From Cytophagales bacterium (GTDB lineage: Bacteria; Bacteroidota; Bacteroidia; Cytophagales; Cyclobacteriaceae): a DNA stretch of 16,260 nucleotides. The position numbers and the translations under genes were made by a program. The notes below the pieces were generated by a model. That model was not told the origin of the DNA. It did not search any database and saw only the letters and a program-made list of their open reading frames with translations. Positions 15,507-16,260 of the stretch are shown here, in pieces (within the stretch, counting starts at the first letter, position 1; each line of letters opens with the position of its first letter). The stretch spans positions 1 through 16,260 of the forward strand of contig DNZD01000272.1 in assembly GCA_003504855.1 (NCBI GenBank), written 5' to 3'.

Positions 15507-16260
15507 ATGCGCTCCATCGACTTTTTAATAATTGGTCAGGGATTGGCAGGAAGTGCGCTGGCCTGGGAACTTGTTCATCGGGGCAAGAAGGTCATGGTCA
15601 TTGATGAACCGGAGGCAAACCGTTCGTCCACAATTGCAGCAGGTCTCTTCAATCCCATCACCGGACGCGTGATGACAAAAACGTGGTCGGCTGATCAACT
15701 ATTTCCGGAACTCCATCGGTTTTATGCTACGGCATCAAGCGAGTTGCACCAGCCTTTCTTTCATCCGGATACCATCTACCGACCCTTTATTTCAATATTG
15801 GAACAGGAACAATGGAAGTTGAAGAGTGCAGATCCCTCCATGTTGCCATTTGTCAAGCGGTTTCATGAGACGTCACAATGGTCTCACCAGGTGAAGAATT
15901 CCTGGGGCGGCATCGAGATTGCACATTCCGGATATATTGACACCAATATGTGGATGAAGGCCATAAGAAACTGGTTGATTCTATCCGACAGTTTTATGCA
16001 GGCCCATGTTGAGGAGTCTGAACTTCACGCTGGTGAACGCATCCATTACAAAGAGTTGGATGCAGGATCGGTGATTTTCTGCAATGGTCTGGGTGCTTCC
16101 AGTGGGTACTGGTTTAATTGGCTACCCCTCAAGCCGCTGAAGGGTCAAACCTTGCGTATTACCACACGGGAAAATCTGGAACGCATATATAGCCGGGGTG
16201 TATTTATGGTCCCTTCCGGGAATGAGTACGCTGTCGGTGCAACGTATGAACATCCTCCAT
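15507..16260 (+). CDS. FAD-dependent oxidoreductase (DAO family), N-terminal part
   Basis: The frame opens with ATG at 15507 and stays open to the right edge (251 codons), so the C-terminus is missing. The N-terminus has an FAD-binding Rossmann fold, FLIIGQGLAGSALAWEL with GQGLAG (10-15), and the second-strand acidic residue D33 in VIDEP. AAGLFNPITGR (44-54) resembles the loop near the flavin in D-amino-acid/glycine oxidase-like enzymes and the MnmC oxidase domain. Further on, IFCNGLGA and LKPLKGQTLRI fit the DAO fold, where 'kG' precedes the substrate domain. The substrate is unknown; tRNA modification (MnmC-like) would suit the dusB neighbour, but no evidence in the sequence decides this. 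It starts 12 bases after the transporter stop. Confidence 0.8.
   Translation, partial: MRSIDFLIIGQGLAGSALAWELVHRGKKVMVIDEPEANRSSTIAAGLFNPITGRVMTKTWSADQLFPELHRFYATASSELHQPFFHPDTIYRPFISILEQEQWKLKSADPSMLPFVKRFHETSQWSHQVKNSWGGIEIAHSGYIDTNMWMKAIRNWLILSDSFMQAHVEESELHAGERIHYKELDAGSVIFCNGLGASSGYWFNWLPLKPLKGQTLRITTRENLERIYSRGVFMVPSGNEYAVGATYEHPP

Overview
The window looks like an ordinary chromosomal segment of a Bacteroidota bacterium, probably Cytophagales-like; the order-level placement is inference. Start codons almost never have a Shine-Dalgarno sequence. Several genes are preceded by the Bacteroidota-type -7 box TAnnTTTG. The gene content also fits: a TPR-linked cytosolic histidine kinase, metY-metX-hom, NqrF, and cdsA followed by a short-type phosphatidylserine decarboxylase. 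There is no tRNA, rRNA, insertion sequence, phage gene or CRISPR array.

Layout. 1-130 (-): start of lpd, divergent from fabG (219-965), which is followed by a TPR histidine kinase (976-2802). 2803-3285: a long leader with a promoter, a SAM-I (S-box) riboswitch and a 42-codon reading frame ending in four cysteine codons. 3286-6883: the homocysteine operon metY-metX-hom. 6969-8267: a solitary nqrF ending in a strong terminator. 8387-9541: an arginase-family protein with degenerate metal ligands. On the minus strand, 13528-9542: CPBP membrane protein, cdsA, glutamate dehydrogenase (own promoter and terminator-like hairpins) and psd. 13604-16260 (+): dusB, an EamA transporter and a partial FAD-dependent oxidoreductase in a tight run.

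How the genes work together. Hom makes homoserine, MetX acetylates it, and MetY replaces the acetate with sulfide to give homocysteine. The leader appears able to read SAM (riboswitch) and possibly cysteine (poly-Cys leader peptide). CdsA and Psd belong to phospholipid synthesis (CDP-diacylglycerol and phosphatidylethanolamine). FabG serves fatty-acid elongation.

The two most interesting points are (i) the putative poly-cysteine leader peptide directly downstream of the SAM riboswitch, a possible two-signal control of methionine synthesis, and (ii) the arginase-like protein at 8387-9541. By motif alignment the latter keeps the ligands of one metal site but has lost both ligands specific to the second site and the guanidinium-binding glutamate.
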